The translations under genes were made by a program, and so were the position numbers. From the NCBI GenBank assembly GCA_964525785.1, contig CAZGIX010000013.1, forward strand, positions 1 to 42,336: DNA of 42,336 nt, given 5' to 3'. Positions 22,442 through 30,779 of this stretch are shown one piece after another. The notes under the pieces were generated by a model, which saw nothing but the letters and a program-made list of their open reading frames with translations, did not search any database and had not been told where the DNA came from. This DNA is from JAQBDA01 sp964525785 (lineage in GTDB: Bacteria > Chloroflexota > Anaerolineae > Anaerolineales > UBA4823). Positions within the stretch are counted from its first letter, which is position 1. Every line of letters begins with the position of its first letter.

Positions 22442-24988
22442 TCAGCTGACATCACCTTTACCACCCCAGAAGCGATCCAGGTAGCTGGCGAGCAGCTGGT
22501 GTTCGGGCTGGTTCAGCTCTGGATCGATTTCGAAGAGTGCCTGAGCATGCCGGCGGGCTTTATCGATCAAAGGAACGTCCGTCAGACTTGCCAGCTGCAG
22601 GTCAGAAAAGCCGGCCTGGCGTGTGCCCAGGAAATCGCCTGGGCCGCGCTGGCGCAGGTCGTGTTCCGCCAGCTCGAAGCCATCGTTGGTCTGGACCATA
22701 ACCTGAAGGCGTTCATTTTCGACTGCATCCGGTGTGTCAGGGATAAGCAGGCAGTACGATTTCTCTGCTCCACGACCGATCCGCCCGCGAAACTGGTGCA
22801 GCTGCGCCAGGCCAAAGCGATTGGCGCCCTCAACCAGCATCACAGTGGCATTGGGGATGTCCACCCCGACCTCCACAACCGATGTGGATACCAGGATTTG
22901 GTATTCTCCATCGCGGAAGCGGGCCATCACATCGTCTTTCTCCTCCGGCCTCAGGCGTCCATGTAGCAGGCCCAACCGGAATTGAGGGAAGACCTCTGAT
23001 TGTAAACGGCTATGATCCTCGACTGCCGCCATTGCCTCGCTTTTTTCGCTTTCCTCTACTAATGGATAGATGATGAAAGCCTGCTGCCCAGCCTCGACCT
23101 GGCTCCTGATGAGCCGGTAGGCCCGCTCACGCTCTAATGGCGCCAGGACATACGTGCTAATTGGCTGGCGTCCGGGGGGCATCTCGTCGATCACGCTCAA
23201 ATCCAGGTCGCCATATATTGTCAGAGCCAGAGAACGTGGGATTGGGGTGGCGGTCATGACCAGAAGGTGGGGATCTGTGCCTTTGGAACGCAGAACAGCA
23301 CGCTGCTCCACGCCAAAACGGTGCTGCTCGTCGACAATCGTCAATTCAAGATCGGAAAACGTAACAGGGTCTTCGATCAAGGCATGTGTGCCGATGACCA
23401 GCTTTATCGATCCATCCGCCAGAGCCGCACGGATTTCCCCTTTCTCACCTTCAGGAGATGCGCCGATCATCAAGCGGATCTGTTCGGGCTGCAGCAAGGG
23501 CGACCCTTCGTCCCCATCTCTGGATGGGCTGCCGCTTCCTGCCAGGAACTTGAGCAAATTGCGGTAGTGCTGTTCGGCTAAAATGCTGGTGGGCGCCATC
23601 AGCGCGGCTTGAGCGCCAGTGCGGGTCACCATGGCGACTGCAAGCGCAGCCACGATGGTCTTCCCCGAGCCGACATCACCCTGGATCAGGCGGTTCATCG
23701 GCGTGCCCGAAGCTAAGTCCAGACGCACATCTTCCATGGCGCGCTGCTGTGCTCCCGTAAGGGAGAATGGCAGGTTCTGCATAATGCCTTCAATCCATTC
23801 GGCCGGAGTGTCGAAGATGCGCCCGGTGCGCGATTTCCAGTTGCGCTTCTGGTGGAGCAGCCCGAGCTGGAGCAGGAAGATTTCATCGAAAGCCAGCCGG
23901 TGGCGGGCCGCCTCGAGCTGCTCCCAGGAATCGGGGTAGTGGATCTGCAGGATGGCATCGTTGAGGCTCAACAACCCGGCTGAACGCCGGATGCTATCCG
24001 GGAGCGGATCGTGCAGGCGCGGTGCCCAATAGGACACCACCTGGTTCAAGATACGCCGTAGCCAGGTCAATGCTATATTGGCGGTTAATGAGTAGACCGG
24101 TACGATCCTGCCGGTGTTTAACTGCTCTCGGTCGACCGATTCCCAGGATGGATTGTTCATTACCAGCCGTCCCAGGTACTGATCAGCTTTCCCGGAGACA
24201 GATATCTGCGTTCCGTTGTGCAGGTGCTTGGCGACATACGGCTGGTTAAACCACGTGATGCGTATCGTCCCACTGCCATCATTGAGGACAGCCTCCGTAG
24301 CCGGTTTTGCCCCGCCAGAATAGCTGCGTTTGGCAACACTTTGTACGGTGCCGATCACCGTAACAACTTCTCCATAAGACACGCGGTTGATCGGCTTCAT
24401 CCGCGAGTAATCGTCATACCGGCGCGGCAGATAATAAAGCATGTCGCGCAGGGTCTGGATGCCCAGACGCTCCAGCGCCACTGCATTTCTTGGACCGACA
24501 TGCGGCAGCACGGTAACAGGCGCATCCAGGGCAGGCGGTTGTCCCTCCGTTTTGAAGGCTTCCGCATGCTGCCGCGAGCGCGATGAGTGGCGAGGATAGC
24601 CCTGATCCGCTGTGCTCGCCCGGTCGCGGCTGCCTCGGTAGTTCACGTCCCCGGCCTCGGCTGGGGTGGGGCGTGCTTCTTCTGCCGATTTGGGTGGGGG
24701 GAAGGTGAACTCCGGCGCTCCTCCGTCGGCAACCAGACGCCGGTGTAAGCCCTGTAGGATTTCACAGCGAGAGGTTTCGCTCAGACGGGGATAATCTCGC
24801 AAGCGCGACCTCACCAGCTGGATAAATTCTTCGGATAGGCCATCCAGGCGTGCCTCAGCCTCCCACCAGTCCAACAACCGGTTGAGTCCGCCGATGACGG
24901 CACGATTCTCATACCTGCCTTCCGCCTCTAACTTAAAAATACTATGAAGTTTCGCTACCGATGGTTTCATCGGGGACAATTGTACCAT
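22442..24988 (-). CDS. recG: ATP-dependent DNA helicase RecG
   Basis: RecG remodels stalled replication forks and branched DNA. The 848-residue protein has an N-terminal extension of about 150 residues, including a low-complexity linker, ahead of the wedge/OB region near 160-330. The helicase core follows: Walker A GDVGSGKT, motif II as DEQH (DEQHRFGV), motif III TATPIPRS, motif V VVEVGVDIPNA and motif VI QFRGRIGRG. Typical RecG is about 690 residues, so the N-terminal extension is the main departure. GGGAGGGGG directly precedes ATG 24988; an in-frame ATG at 24970 is an alternative. Confidence 0.96.
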   Translation of the reverse strand: MVQLSPMKPSVAKLHSIFKLEAEGRYENRAVIGGLNRLLDWWEAEARLDGLSEEFIQLVRSRLRDYPRLSETSRCEILQGLHRRLVADGGAPEFTFPPPKSAEEARPTPAEAGDVNYRGSRDRASTADQGYPRHSSRSRQHAEAFKTEGQPPALDAPVTVLPHVGPRNAVALERLGIQTLRDMLYYLPRRYDDYSRMKPINRVSYGEVVTVIGTVQSVAKRSYSGGAKPATEAVLNDGSGTIRITWFNQPYVAKHLHNGTQISVSGKADQYLGRLVMNNPSWESVDREQLNTGRIVPVYSLTANIALTWLRRILNQVVSYWAPRLHDPLPDSIRRSAGLLSLNDAILQIHYPDSWEQLEAARHRLAFDEIFLLQLGLLHQKRNWKSRTGRIFDTPAEWIEGIMQNLPFSLTGAQQRAMEDVRLDLASGTPMNRLIQGDVGSGKTIVAALAVAMVTRTGAQAALMAPTSILAEQHYRNLLKFLAGSGSPSRDGDEGSPLLQPEQIRLMIGASPEGEKGEIRAALADGSIKLVIGTHALIEDPVTFSDLELTIVDEQHRFGVEQRAVLRSKGTDPHLLVMTATPIPRSLALTIYGDLDLSVIDEMPPGRQPISTYVLAPLERERAYRLIRSQVEAGQQAFIIYPLVEESEKSEAMAAVEDHSRLQSEVFPQFRLGLLHGRLRPEEKDDVMARFRDGEYQILVSTSVVEVGVDIPNATVMLVEGANRFGLAQLHQFRGRIGRGAEKSYCLLIPDTPDAVENERLQVMVQTNDGFELAEHDLRQRGPGDFLGTRQAGFSDLQLASLTDVPLIDKARRHAQALFEIDPELNQPEHQLLASYLDRFWGGKGDVS

Positions 24989-25037
24989 CCCCCTCCCTGG
25001 ATATCCCTACCAGCATGCCTGGTTGGACTATCTCCGG

Positions 25038-25889
25038 TCAATGCAGCACCACAGAAAAGCCGATCCCATTCGGCCCTGCATGGGTGCCAATCACCGTCGT
25101 AACGTTGACGAGCAGTGGGTTTTCAGGCAGAGGAGCGGGCAGGCTGTCCAGAAAGCGGCGCGCCAGCTCTTCAGCATTGGTGTGCAAGATCGCGAGTTTG
25201 TCGATCGGCCCCAGGTTGAGCAGCATCTCCCTCAGCCGGGCAAGACCTTTTGATGTCGTACGCGCCTCTCCAAGGCTGATCAAAGTGCCGTCCTTGACTG
25301 CGATAAAGGGTTTGATGCGCAGCAGCTCGCCCATGCGCGCTTTAGCCCATGAGATTCGCCCGCTGCGCCGCACGTATTCGAGCGTGTCCAACATAGCCAC
25401 CAGGCGAATCCGCCGGTTGATATCTTCCAGATATGGCAGGATCTTCTGCAAGGGCAGACCACTGGCTATGGCCTCTGCGGCTGCCAGCACCTGGAATCCC
25501 ACTCCCATGCTGATTTGTTGGCTGTCGAATACTGTTACCCGCCCACTGAAGGATTGAGCTGCCACGCTGGCGGCATTATAGATACCGCTTAACATGCTTG
25601 AGGCATGGATGGACAGCACATGTCGAAATCCGCGCCGAAAAAGGGTATGGTAGATTTCTATATACTTCCCTGATGAGGCTGTCCCAGTTGAGACAGATTT
25701 CATATCCGGCAGGCGCTCGTAGAATTCCTCCCGGGTGATATCTCTCCCATCTACCAGGGATTGTCCATCGACCATGATCAAGTTAGGGATCACCGTGATC
25801 GCATGCTTTTCTACCAGCACGGCAGGGACATCTGCAGTGCTGTCGGTGACGATGGCGATCTCGGCTTGGGGATTTGGGGCTGGATTCAT
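25038..25889 (-). CDS. DegV/FakB fatty-acid-binding protein
   Basis: DegV-family (FakB-type) proteins hold a fatty acid in a tunnel and present it to FakA for phosphorylation. The 283-residue protein starts with the family motif IAIVTDSTADVP at about 10-21. It also has SVSTGTASSGKY with the fatty-acid-carboxylate-contacting region, and a second-domain segment GTHAGPNGIGFSV at 267-279. It begins three bases after the fakA stop, so kinase and carrier are co-translated, which supports a working FakA/FakB pair feeding exogenous fatty acids into phospholipid synthesis. Confidence 0.93.
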   Translation of the reverse strand: MNPAPNPQAEIAIVTDSTADVPAVLVEKHAITVIPNLIMVDGQSLVDGRDITREEFYERLPDMKSVSTGTASSGKYIEIYHTLFRRGFRHVLSIHASSMLSGIYNAASVAAQSFSGRVTVFDSQQISMGVGFQVLAAAEAIASGLPLQKILPYLEDINRRIRLVAMLDTLEYVRRSGRISWAKARMGELLRIKPFIAVKDGTLISLGEARTTSKGLARLREMLLNLGPIDKLAILHTNAEELARRFLDSLPAPLPENPLLVNVTTVIGTHAGPNGIGFSVVLH

Positions 25890-25892
25890 CGT

Positions 25893-27581
25893 CTATTCGA
25901 TCGAGATAATAAACAGATAGTGTGGCTGACCACCTACTTTGATCTCGATGTCATGCCGGGGATAATTCATGCGGATAATGTCGCCGATGCGGTTGGCTTC
26001 CGATTTCGTGACCTCGGCGCCGTAAAACAGGGTGATCAGCTCGAAGTGGTCGGCATGTGCCTTCTCCAGTAAACCCAGGCAGGCATCCTCCAGGTTGTTC
26101 GCTGCCACCACCAGCTTGCCGTTCAGCAGCGCGATCACTTGCCCTTCCTGAGTGGCCACCCCATCGATCTCTACGCTGCGCGTGGCAATCGTAATCTCCC
26201 CCGTCTCTACTTCGTCCAAGGCGGCGATCATCTCTTGTGAGACCTCTTTCAAGTCACCCTGGGGCGCCAACCGCAGCATGGCAGCCAGACCCTGTGGGAC
26301 ATTCTTGCTGGGGATGACCGAGATTTTTTTGACTGTTAGCTCGGCAGCCGCATTGGCTGCCAGGATGATGTTCTTATTATTCGGCAGGATAATGATCTTG
26401 TCGGTCGGGAGGTGTTCGAATGCCTGGATAATCTCCTGGGTGCTGGGATTCATGGTTTGCCCACCTTCAACGATCGCAGCCGCTCCCAGGCTGGCGAAGA
26501 TGCGTGATATGCCCATGCCCGGTGAAACCGCTACGACGGCTATCTGGTCGGGCTCGACAAGTGCCAGGGGTAATTTTGTGCCTTCACGTGTGGCTTCGAG
26601 ATCCTCCATTTGTGCGATCAGGTTTTCGATGGTAATTTTGGTTACCTTCCCCAACGAACGCGTGTAATCGATGGGGTGGTACAGGTTCTCTGTAGGGACG
26701 TGGATGTGCAGACGGTAGAATCCATCGCCCTCGCCCACCTGGATCGATGTGCCCATTTCTTCCAACGTGGAGTAGAAACCCTGGACATCCAACGAATTAT
26801 TCGGGCGGAAATCAACCACCACTTCAAAATCCTGTCCGGGCTCAATCGTTTCCAAACTCTCATCGATCTGCATGGCTGCCAGCGGTTGTACGGTGGTAAC
26901 TGGCACCTCGAGCGATAATCCGTTAACGTACCGGAGCATACCCTCCAGAATGTAAAACAGACCTTTCCCGCCAGAATCCACCACGCCTGCTTCTTTCAAA
27001 ACTGGCAGCAGATCGGGGGTACGCTGCACGGACTGGTCTGCAGCCGCAACCAACAGATCCAGGAGCGTATAAAGGTCATCTGTGCCCGAGATAGCTTGCT
27101 CGGCGGCGGCGGCTACATCCTTGGTCACGGTCAAGATCGTGCCTTCTACCGGACGAACCACACCTTTATAAGCGGTGTCGCGGGCTCCTGCAAAGGCCCG
27201 GACCAAGTTGGATGCATCCAGCAGCTCCTGATTATCGACTGCGCGAGCGAAACCGCGCCAAATCTGCGAGAGAATGACGCCAGAGTTGCCGCGGGCACCC
27301 ATCAACGCGCCATGAGCTACGGAATGCATCATTTTCCCGAAATTCTTCTCGCCAGAATTGGCGATCTCGTCCATCGCCGATTGCATGGTCAGCACCATGT
27401 TGGTGCCGGTATCGCCATCTGGGACGGGGAAGACATTCAAAGAGTTTACGATGTGCTGGTTGGTGCGCAGCCAGATCAGGCCGGCTTCGATGAGATTCTT
27501 TAACGCCTGGCCATCGACCCGTCGATGTCTTAATGCCTTAATTAAATGTTGCCGGGAGGTTGTCCTCGGTTCTGTGGTCAT
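25893..27581 (-). CDS. fakA: Fatty acid kinase catalytic subunit FakA (DAK2/YloV)
   Basis: FakA phosphorylates FakB-bound fatty acids to acyl phosphates. The 562-residue protein has an N-terminal DAK2 kinase domain with the nucleotide-Mg segment FPVPDGDTGTNM near residues 51-62, GARGNSGVILSQI near 94-106 and a DSGGKG motif near 198-203. A middle domain and a C-terminal YloV domain follow, with the segment DKIIILPNNKNIILAA near 394-409. The start at 27581 has no strong ribosome site, suggesting coupling to asp23, which ends seven bases earlier. Order asp23-fakA-degV-recG-coaD is one transcript by spacing. Confidence 0.95.
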   Translation of the reverse strand: MTTEPRTTSRQHLIKALRHRRVDGQALKNLIEAGLIWLRTNQHIVNSLNVFPVPDGDTGTNMVLTMQSAMDEIANSGEKNFGKMMHSVAHGALMGARGNSGVILSQIWRGFARAVDNQELLDASNLVRAFAGARDTAYKGVVRPVEGTILTVTKDVAAAAEQAISGTDDLYTLLDLLVAAADQSVQRTPDLLPVLKEAGVVDSGGKGLFYILEGMLRYVNGLSLEVPVTTVQPLAAMQIDESLETIEPGQDFEVVVDFRPNNSLDVQGFYSTLEEMGTSIQVGEGDGFYRLHIHVPTENLYHPIDYTRSLGKVTKITIENLIAQMEDLEATREGTKLPLALVEPDQIAVVAVSPGMGISRIFASLGAAAIVEGGQTMNPSTQEIIQAFEHLPTDKIIILPNNKNIILAANAAAELTVKKISVIPSKNVPQGLAAMLRLAPQGDLKEVSQEMIAALDEVETGEITIATRSVEIDGVATQEGQVIALLNGKLVVAANNLEDACLGLLEKAHADHFELITLFYGAEVTKSEANRIGDIIRMNYPRHDIEIKVGGQPHYLFIISIE

Positions 27582-27588
27582 CGTGAAT

Positions 27589-27945
27589 TCAATCCAGTTC
27601 GCTCACCCGCAGGCCCTGGACATGCACGTTGACCTGGTTTAACGGTAATCCGAGCGCTCTTTCTACCTGATAACGAACGAGATTGCTTACGCTGGAAGCT
27701 ACAGATGCTATTCGGGTCCCATACTCTATGATGATGTATATATCAATAATAATGTTCGATCCATCATAATGGACCTCGATGCCATGAGTTGGGTCTTTGA
27801 CCAAGACATTACCTATCCCTGAAACGAGGTTTTTCGATGCCAAACCGACCACACCATATGAAGCACGGGCTGCCTGGTATGCGATGGTCGAAATTGCACG
27901 TGGTGACACGTGGATGCTGCCAAGGGATGTTTCTTCGCCGGTCAT
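27589..27945 (-). CDS. Asp23/Gls24 (YloU-like) family protein
   Basis: This 118-residue alpha/beta protein of the Asp23/Gls24/YloU family starts with the typical GSIHVSPRAISTIAYQAA segment, has a central GVVGLASKN stretch and ends VNVHVQGLRV. The family is tied to envelope stress and is very often encoded directly before fakA, as here. GAGGAG six bases ahead supports ATG 27945. It diverges from rpmB across a 144-base region. Its molecular role is not established. Confidence 0.92.
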   Translation of the reverse strand: MTGEETSLGSIHVSPRAISTIAYQAARASYGVVGLASKNLVSGIGNVLVKDPTHGIEVHYDGSNIIIDIYIIIEYGTRIASVASSVSNLVRYQVERALGLPLNQVNVHVQGLRVSELD

Positions 27946-27977
27946 GATCTCCTCTGAAAATTCCTTCTAGTCGCAGC

Positions 27978-28006
27978 TTGCTTTGGGTAGGATTTTATGG
28001 TAACAT
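27978..28006 (+). promoter_or_regulatory. Promoter of rpmB
   Basis: TTGCTT (27978-27983) and TAACAT (28001-28006) are separated by 17 bases and match a housekeeping-sigma promoter at seven of twelve positions. Transcription would start near 28013, leaving a leader of about 75 bases that contains the hairpin at 28019-28059. Confidence 0.5.
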
Positions 28007-28018
28007 TGTGCGGCTGTG

Positions 28019-28059
28019 CACCGGGAGAAAAATCCGCTTCAGGCGAAGTATTCCCGGTG
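28019..28059 (+). promoter_or_regulatory. Hairpin in rpmB leader
   Basis: CACCGGGA (28019-28026) pairs with TCCCGGTG (28052-28059). Inside, CTTC (28037-28040) pairs with GAAG (28045-28048) across an AGGC loop. The structure begins a few bases after the predicted transcription start and ends 30 bases before ATG 28090. Placement suggests a regulatory leader, but no known ribosomal-protein leader was recognised. Confidence 0.5.
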
Positions 28060-28089
28060 GTAAGATCGATCAACTAAGGATGTGGAATT

Positions 28090-28272
28090 ATGGCTAAATG
28101 TGCACATTGTGGTAAGAAAACAACCTTCGGTCGCAATCGTCCATGGTCGAATAAGGCCACTCAGCGTACCTTCAAACCCAATCTCCAGACCGTCAGCGTC
28201 TTTGAGAACGGCAAGATGGTTCGTAAAGTGCTTTGCGCCAAGTGCATTCGCACCATGGTGAAAACGGCTTAG
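28090..28272 (+). CDS. rpmB: 50S ribosomal protein L28, zinc-binding form
   Basis: L28 is a small protein of the large ribosomal subunit. The 60-residue protein opens MAKCAHCGKKTTFG and has the basic RPWSNKATQRTFKPNLQ core. Cys4/Cys7 and Cys49/Cys52 form two CxxC pairs, the zinc-binding (C+) version that many bacteria replace with a zinc-free copy under zinc shortage. AAGGATG lies upstream of ATG 28090, and an intrinsic terminator follows the stop by about 30 bases, so it is a single-gene transcript. Confidence 0.97.
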   Translation: MAKCAHCGKKTTFGRNRPWSNKATQRTFKPNLQTVSVFENGKMVRKVLCAKCIRTMVKTA

Positions 28273-28303
28273 TATACCAGTCTTCGACAGTAACTGGGAG
28301 GAG

Positions 28304-28332
28304 ATCGCGGCGCAAGCCGTGATTTTTTCTTT
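28304..28332 (+). terminator. Intrinsic terminator of rpmB
   Basis: ATCGCGGC (28304-28311) and GCCGTGAT (28316-28323) pair over eight positions (one G-T) with a GCAA tetraloop, followed by TTTTTTCTTT. It is a textbook rho-independent terminator. Confidence 0.9.
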
Positions 28333-28401
28333 AAACCAACCGCTCTCAGCCGACTGTGCAGCCTGGTTGATGTGAGGGACAGTCCGCAGCATGGGTATCA
28401 C

Positions 28402-28522
28402 CTAGTGTTCCGTCCAACATGATTCTATCAATTGATATTGTCTTGGACGGAACACTTTAAGCTTTGTCCAGGCTCGCAGATGCTGAGTTGTCACTCTACT
28501 TTGAGCCTGGACAAAGCACTAG
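28402..28522. mobile_element. MITE-like double-hairpin element
   Basis: The element is bounded by CTAGTG (28402-28407) and CACTAG (28517-28522), and its outer 15 bases match as inverted repeats at 12 positions. It contains two perfect hairpins. The first pairs 28404-28417 with 28443-28456 (14 bp, AGTGTTCCGTCCAA) and holds the 12-bp palindrome TATCAATTGATA in its loop. The second pairs 28461-28475 with 28503-28517 (15 bp, GCTTTGTCCAGGCTC). There is no coding sequence. TA next to each end would fit a Tc1/IS630-type target, but no parent transposase is in view. Confidence 0.6.
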
Positions 28523-29625
28523 CGGTAGAGAAAGAAAACCCAAAGATAAAAAGGCAACAGCCCACCTACGGCAATCAATGCCAGCAGCCCCAGGCCGATG
28601 GTAATCCAATCGATTTCGAGCGGGTTTTCTTCAGGCGCCTGTTTGCTGACCGAGATGGGCTGGGGAGGCTGGTAAACGGGCTTTACTCCGGCGGGAGCAT
28701 GAGTGGTTCTATCTTCGGTACGGGTCGAAGGCAGATTGCGTCCCTTTCCAGGTTCTTTTGCCAGCGGGTATTCGGGCATTACAACTGTGGTGGCAGCGCT
28801 TGACTGCTGACCGATTGTCCCCAGCACGCGACCAAGCTGATCTGCGGTTCGGTAGCGAGCCGAGGGTTCCTTAGACAGGACTTTAATCAGTATCTGTTCC
28901 AGAACAGGCGGTATGGCGGGGTTTATCTGGCTGGGGGATTGAGGAGGTAAATCGCGGTGCAGGCGGGCCAGCTCTTCGACAGAAGATGCTGCAAAGGGCA
29001 GCTGACCAGTGAGCATTTCATACATAACGACCCCCAGCGAATACACATCTGAAGCCGGAGATGGCGAGCCACCCGCAGCTTGCTCAGGTGCGAAGTACTG
29101 GGGTGACCCCCAAACGACATCTACCTTCTCTTCCGGCTGGATAGATGCCAACGCACGGGCGATGCCGAAATCTGCTACCTTCAGGCGCATATCGGGGGTG
29201 ATAAGCATGTTATGGGGTTTGATGTCGCAGTGGACCAGACCCGCTCGGTGTGCATAACCAATTCCGGCGCATGCCTGGACAGAGAGCGAGAGCGCATCGT
29301 CAATGGACAGGCGGCCGCGTTTCTTTATTATATTTTTCAAATGATCGCCCGGCACATATTCCATGACGATGAATAGCCGCCCGCCATCGAGTCCAAAGTC
29401 GTGGATGGTGACGATATTTGGATGCGATAGGTTAGCTGCGGCTTTGGCTTCCTGGTGGAAACGGTCACGAAAAGCCGAGTCGCTGGAAAAACTCTCGCGT
29501 AGAATCTTTATCGCGACATCGCGCTCGAGCATGCGGTCGTGAGCGCGGTAGACGACTGCCATTCCGCCGCTCCCTAACAGCTCCAGCAGTTGATAGCGAT
29601 TGTTCAGTAAAATGGGATCTGACAT
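28519..29625 (-). CDS. Serine/threonine protein kinase, C-terminal membrane anchor
   Basis: This Hanks-type kinase has 368 residues. Its glycine loop is LLGSGGMAVVYRA near residues 14-26, its lysine lies in DVAIKIL near 35-41, its catalytic loop is VHCDIKPHNML near 131-141 and its metal motif is ADFGIA near 152-157. The HRD motif reads HCD, so this is a non-RD kinase. A Pro-rich linker after residue 280 leads to one membrane helix near 343-365 with almost nothing outside, so no extracellular sensor exists. The last codon is followed by a TAG that belongs to the terminal repeat of the MITE-like element, so the original C-terminus may have been longer. Confidence 0.93.
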   Translation of the reverse strand: MSDPILLNNRYQLLELLGSGGMAVVYRAHDRMLERDVAIKILRESFSSDSAFRDRFHQEAKAAANLSHPNIVTIHDFGLDGGRLFIVMEYVPGDHLKNIIKKRGRLSIDDALSLSVQACAGIGYAHRAGLVHCDIKPHNMLITPDMRLKVADFGIARALASIQPEEKVDVVWGSPQYFAPEQAAGGSPSPASDVYSLGVVMYEMLTGQLPFAASSVEELARLHRDLPPQSPSQINPAIPPVLEQILIKVLSKEPSARYRTADQLGRVLGTIGQQSSAATTVVMPEYPLAKEPGKGRNLPSTRTEDRTTHAPAGVKPVYQPPQPISVSKQAPEENPLEIDWITIGLGLLALIAVGGLLPFYLWVFFLYR

Positions 29626-29653
29626 TCAGTGTTTCACCAATCTGGTTTCCCCG

Positions 29654-29682
29654 ATTCTACCACGTGGCATTATCAGGTACAA
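29654..29682 (-). promoter_or_regulatory. Promoter of the membrane-anchored kinase
   Basis: On the minus strand, TTGTAC (29677-29682) and TAGAAT (29654-29659) are 17 bases apart. The predicted transcription start, near 29647, leaves a leader of about 22 bases before ATG 29625. Confidence 0.55.
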
Positions 29683-29707
29683 TCAGAGTGACCGAATGCT
29701 GCAGAAC

Positions 29708-29735
29708 TTTCACAATAAGGGGTTTGATTGTGAAA
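29708..29735. promoter_or_regulatory. Operator-like inverted repeat before lipid kinase gene
   Basis: TTTCACAAT (29708-29716) and ATTGTGAAA (29727-29735) are a perfect 9-bp inverted repeat with a 10-base centre that includes AAGGGG. It ends 10 bases before the start codon at 29746, so it may be a repressor site or an mRNA hairpin. Confidence 0.5.
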
Positions 29736-29745
29736 ACTCGGCCGA

Positions 29746-30693
29746 ATGCTTATGAAGAAATGCTTTATCGCCTATAACCCTACTGCGGGAAGGTATCCCT
29801 CCCGCCTGCTGGTAGAGCGAGCTGCCAGGGTTTTAGAGCAGCACGATTGGAGCGTGCAGCTCGAGCAGACTTTTGATGGTGAGCATATTACCCGGTTAGC
29901 GCACCAGGCTGCTGATACAGGCTTTGATTATTTCATCATCGCTGGCGGAGATGGATCACTCAACCGGGCAGTCACCGGGCTGATCGGCTCTCACACAGCC
30001 CTGGGTGTTCTTCCCGCCGGAACCGCGAATGTCTGGGCGCAAGAGCTGGGCTTACCAGGTTTGTCCTGGACGCGCTGGACGTCGCTGGAAGAGAGCGCAC
30101 GCCGTCTGGCTGACGCCCAGGTACGAACGGTAGATGCAGGCATTTGCAACGGAAGACCATTCCTGCTGTGGGCAGGTATCGGACTGGATGGTTTCATCGT
30201 CCACCACATCGAACCGCGCAAACGATGGGAAAAACATTTCGCTGTCGTTCAGTACGCAGCCTCCGTGGCCTGGCATGCCAGTTTCTGGCGTGGGATGAAC
30301 CTGCTCGCTGTGGTGGATGGGCAGGAGATCAGCGGTCACTTTCTCCTGGCGCTGGTCAGTAATGTGCACCTGTACGCTGGTGGAGTGGCTCAAGTGTCTC
30401 CGCAAGCACGCTTGGATGACGGCAAAATGGATTTATGGCTGTTTGAGGGCGAAACGCTGGGGGACGTAGTCCAGCTGGCCTGGGAACTGTGGGCAGGCAA
30501 CCACACCCATTCGGATAAGGTACGCCAGATAGTTTTTCAGGAGCTCCACATCGAATCGACTTCACCGCTCTTTGTGCAGCTGGATGGCGAGCCGGCTGAA
30601 GGAGATGGCAGAGTGACGATCTCGGTTCATCCTCATGCGCTGCGTGTTCTGGTGCCAGCTGGTACTCCCCAGCCTTTATTTTCCCTAGACTGA
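29746..30693 (+). CDS. Diacylglycerol/sphingosine kinase-like lipid kinase
   Basis: This 315-residue DAGK-catalytic-family protein resembles YegS and DgkB, which phosphorylate lipid hydroxyl groups with ATP. The start CFIAYNPTAGR is the family N-terminus. The nucleotide motif IIAGGDGSLNRAV lies near residues 65-77 and GVLPAGTANVWA near 86-97. The second domain carries GIGLDGFIVH near 144-153 and an ending VQLDGEPAEG near 278-287. Start is ATG 29746 or ATG 29752, and neither has a strong ribosome site. The lipid substrate is not determined. Confidence 0.9.
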   Translation: MLMKKCFIAYNPTAGRYPSRLLVERAARVLEQHDWSVQLEQTFDGEHITRLAHQAADTGFDYFIIAGGDGSLNRAVTGLIGSHTALGVLPAGTANVWAQELGLPGLSWTRWTSLEESARRLADAQVRTVDAGICNGRPFLLWAGIGLDGFIVHHIEPRKRWEKHFAVVQYAASVAWHASFWRGMNLLAVVDGQEISGHFLLALVSNVHLYAGGVAQVSPQARLDDGKMDLWLFEGETLGDVVQLAWELWAGNHTHSDKVRQIVFQELHIESTSPLFVQLDGEPAEGDGRVTISVHPHALRVLVPAGTPQPLFSLD

Positions 30694-30779
30694 TCTTATA
30701 GCTCTAAGCGATCCAGATCGATCCGCACGAATGGGCGGTGATATACTTGGAACTTATCCGGAAAGTTAATGGAACGAGT

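Noticed and set aside
28039..28401. 120-residue minus-strand frame opposite rpmB
   Set aside because: It is the shadow of the L28 gene and its terminator, has no ribosome site and resembles no protein family.
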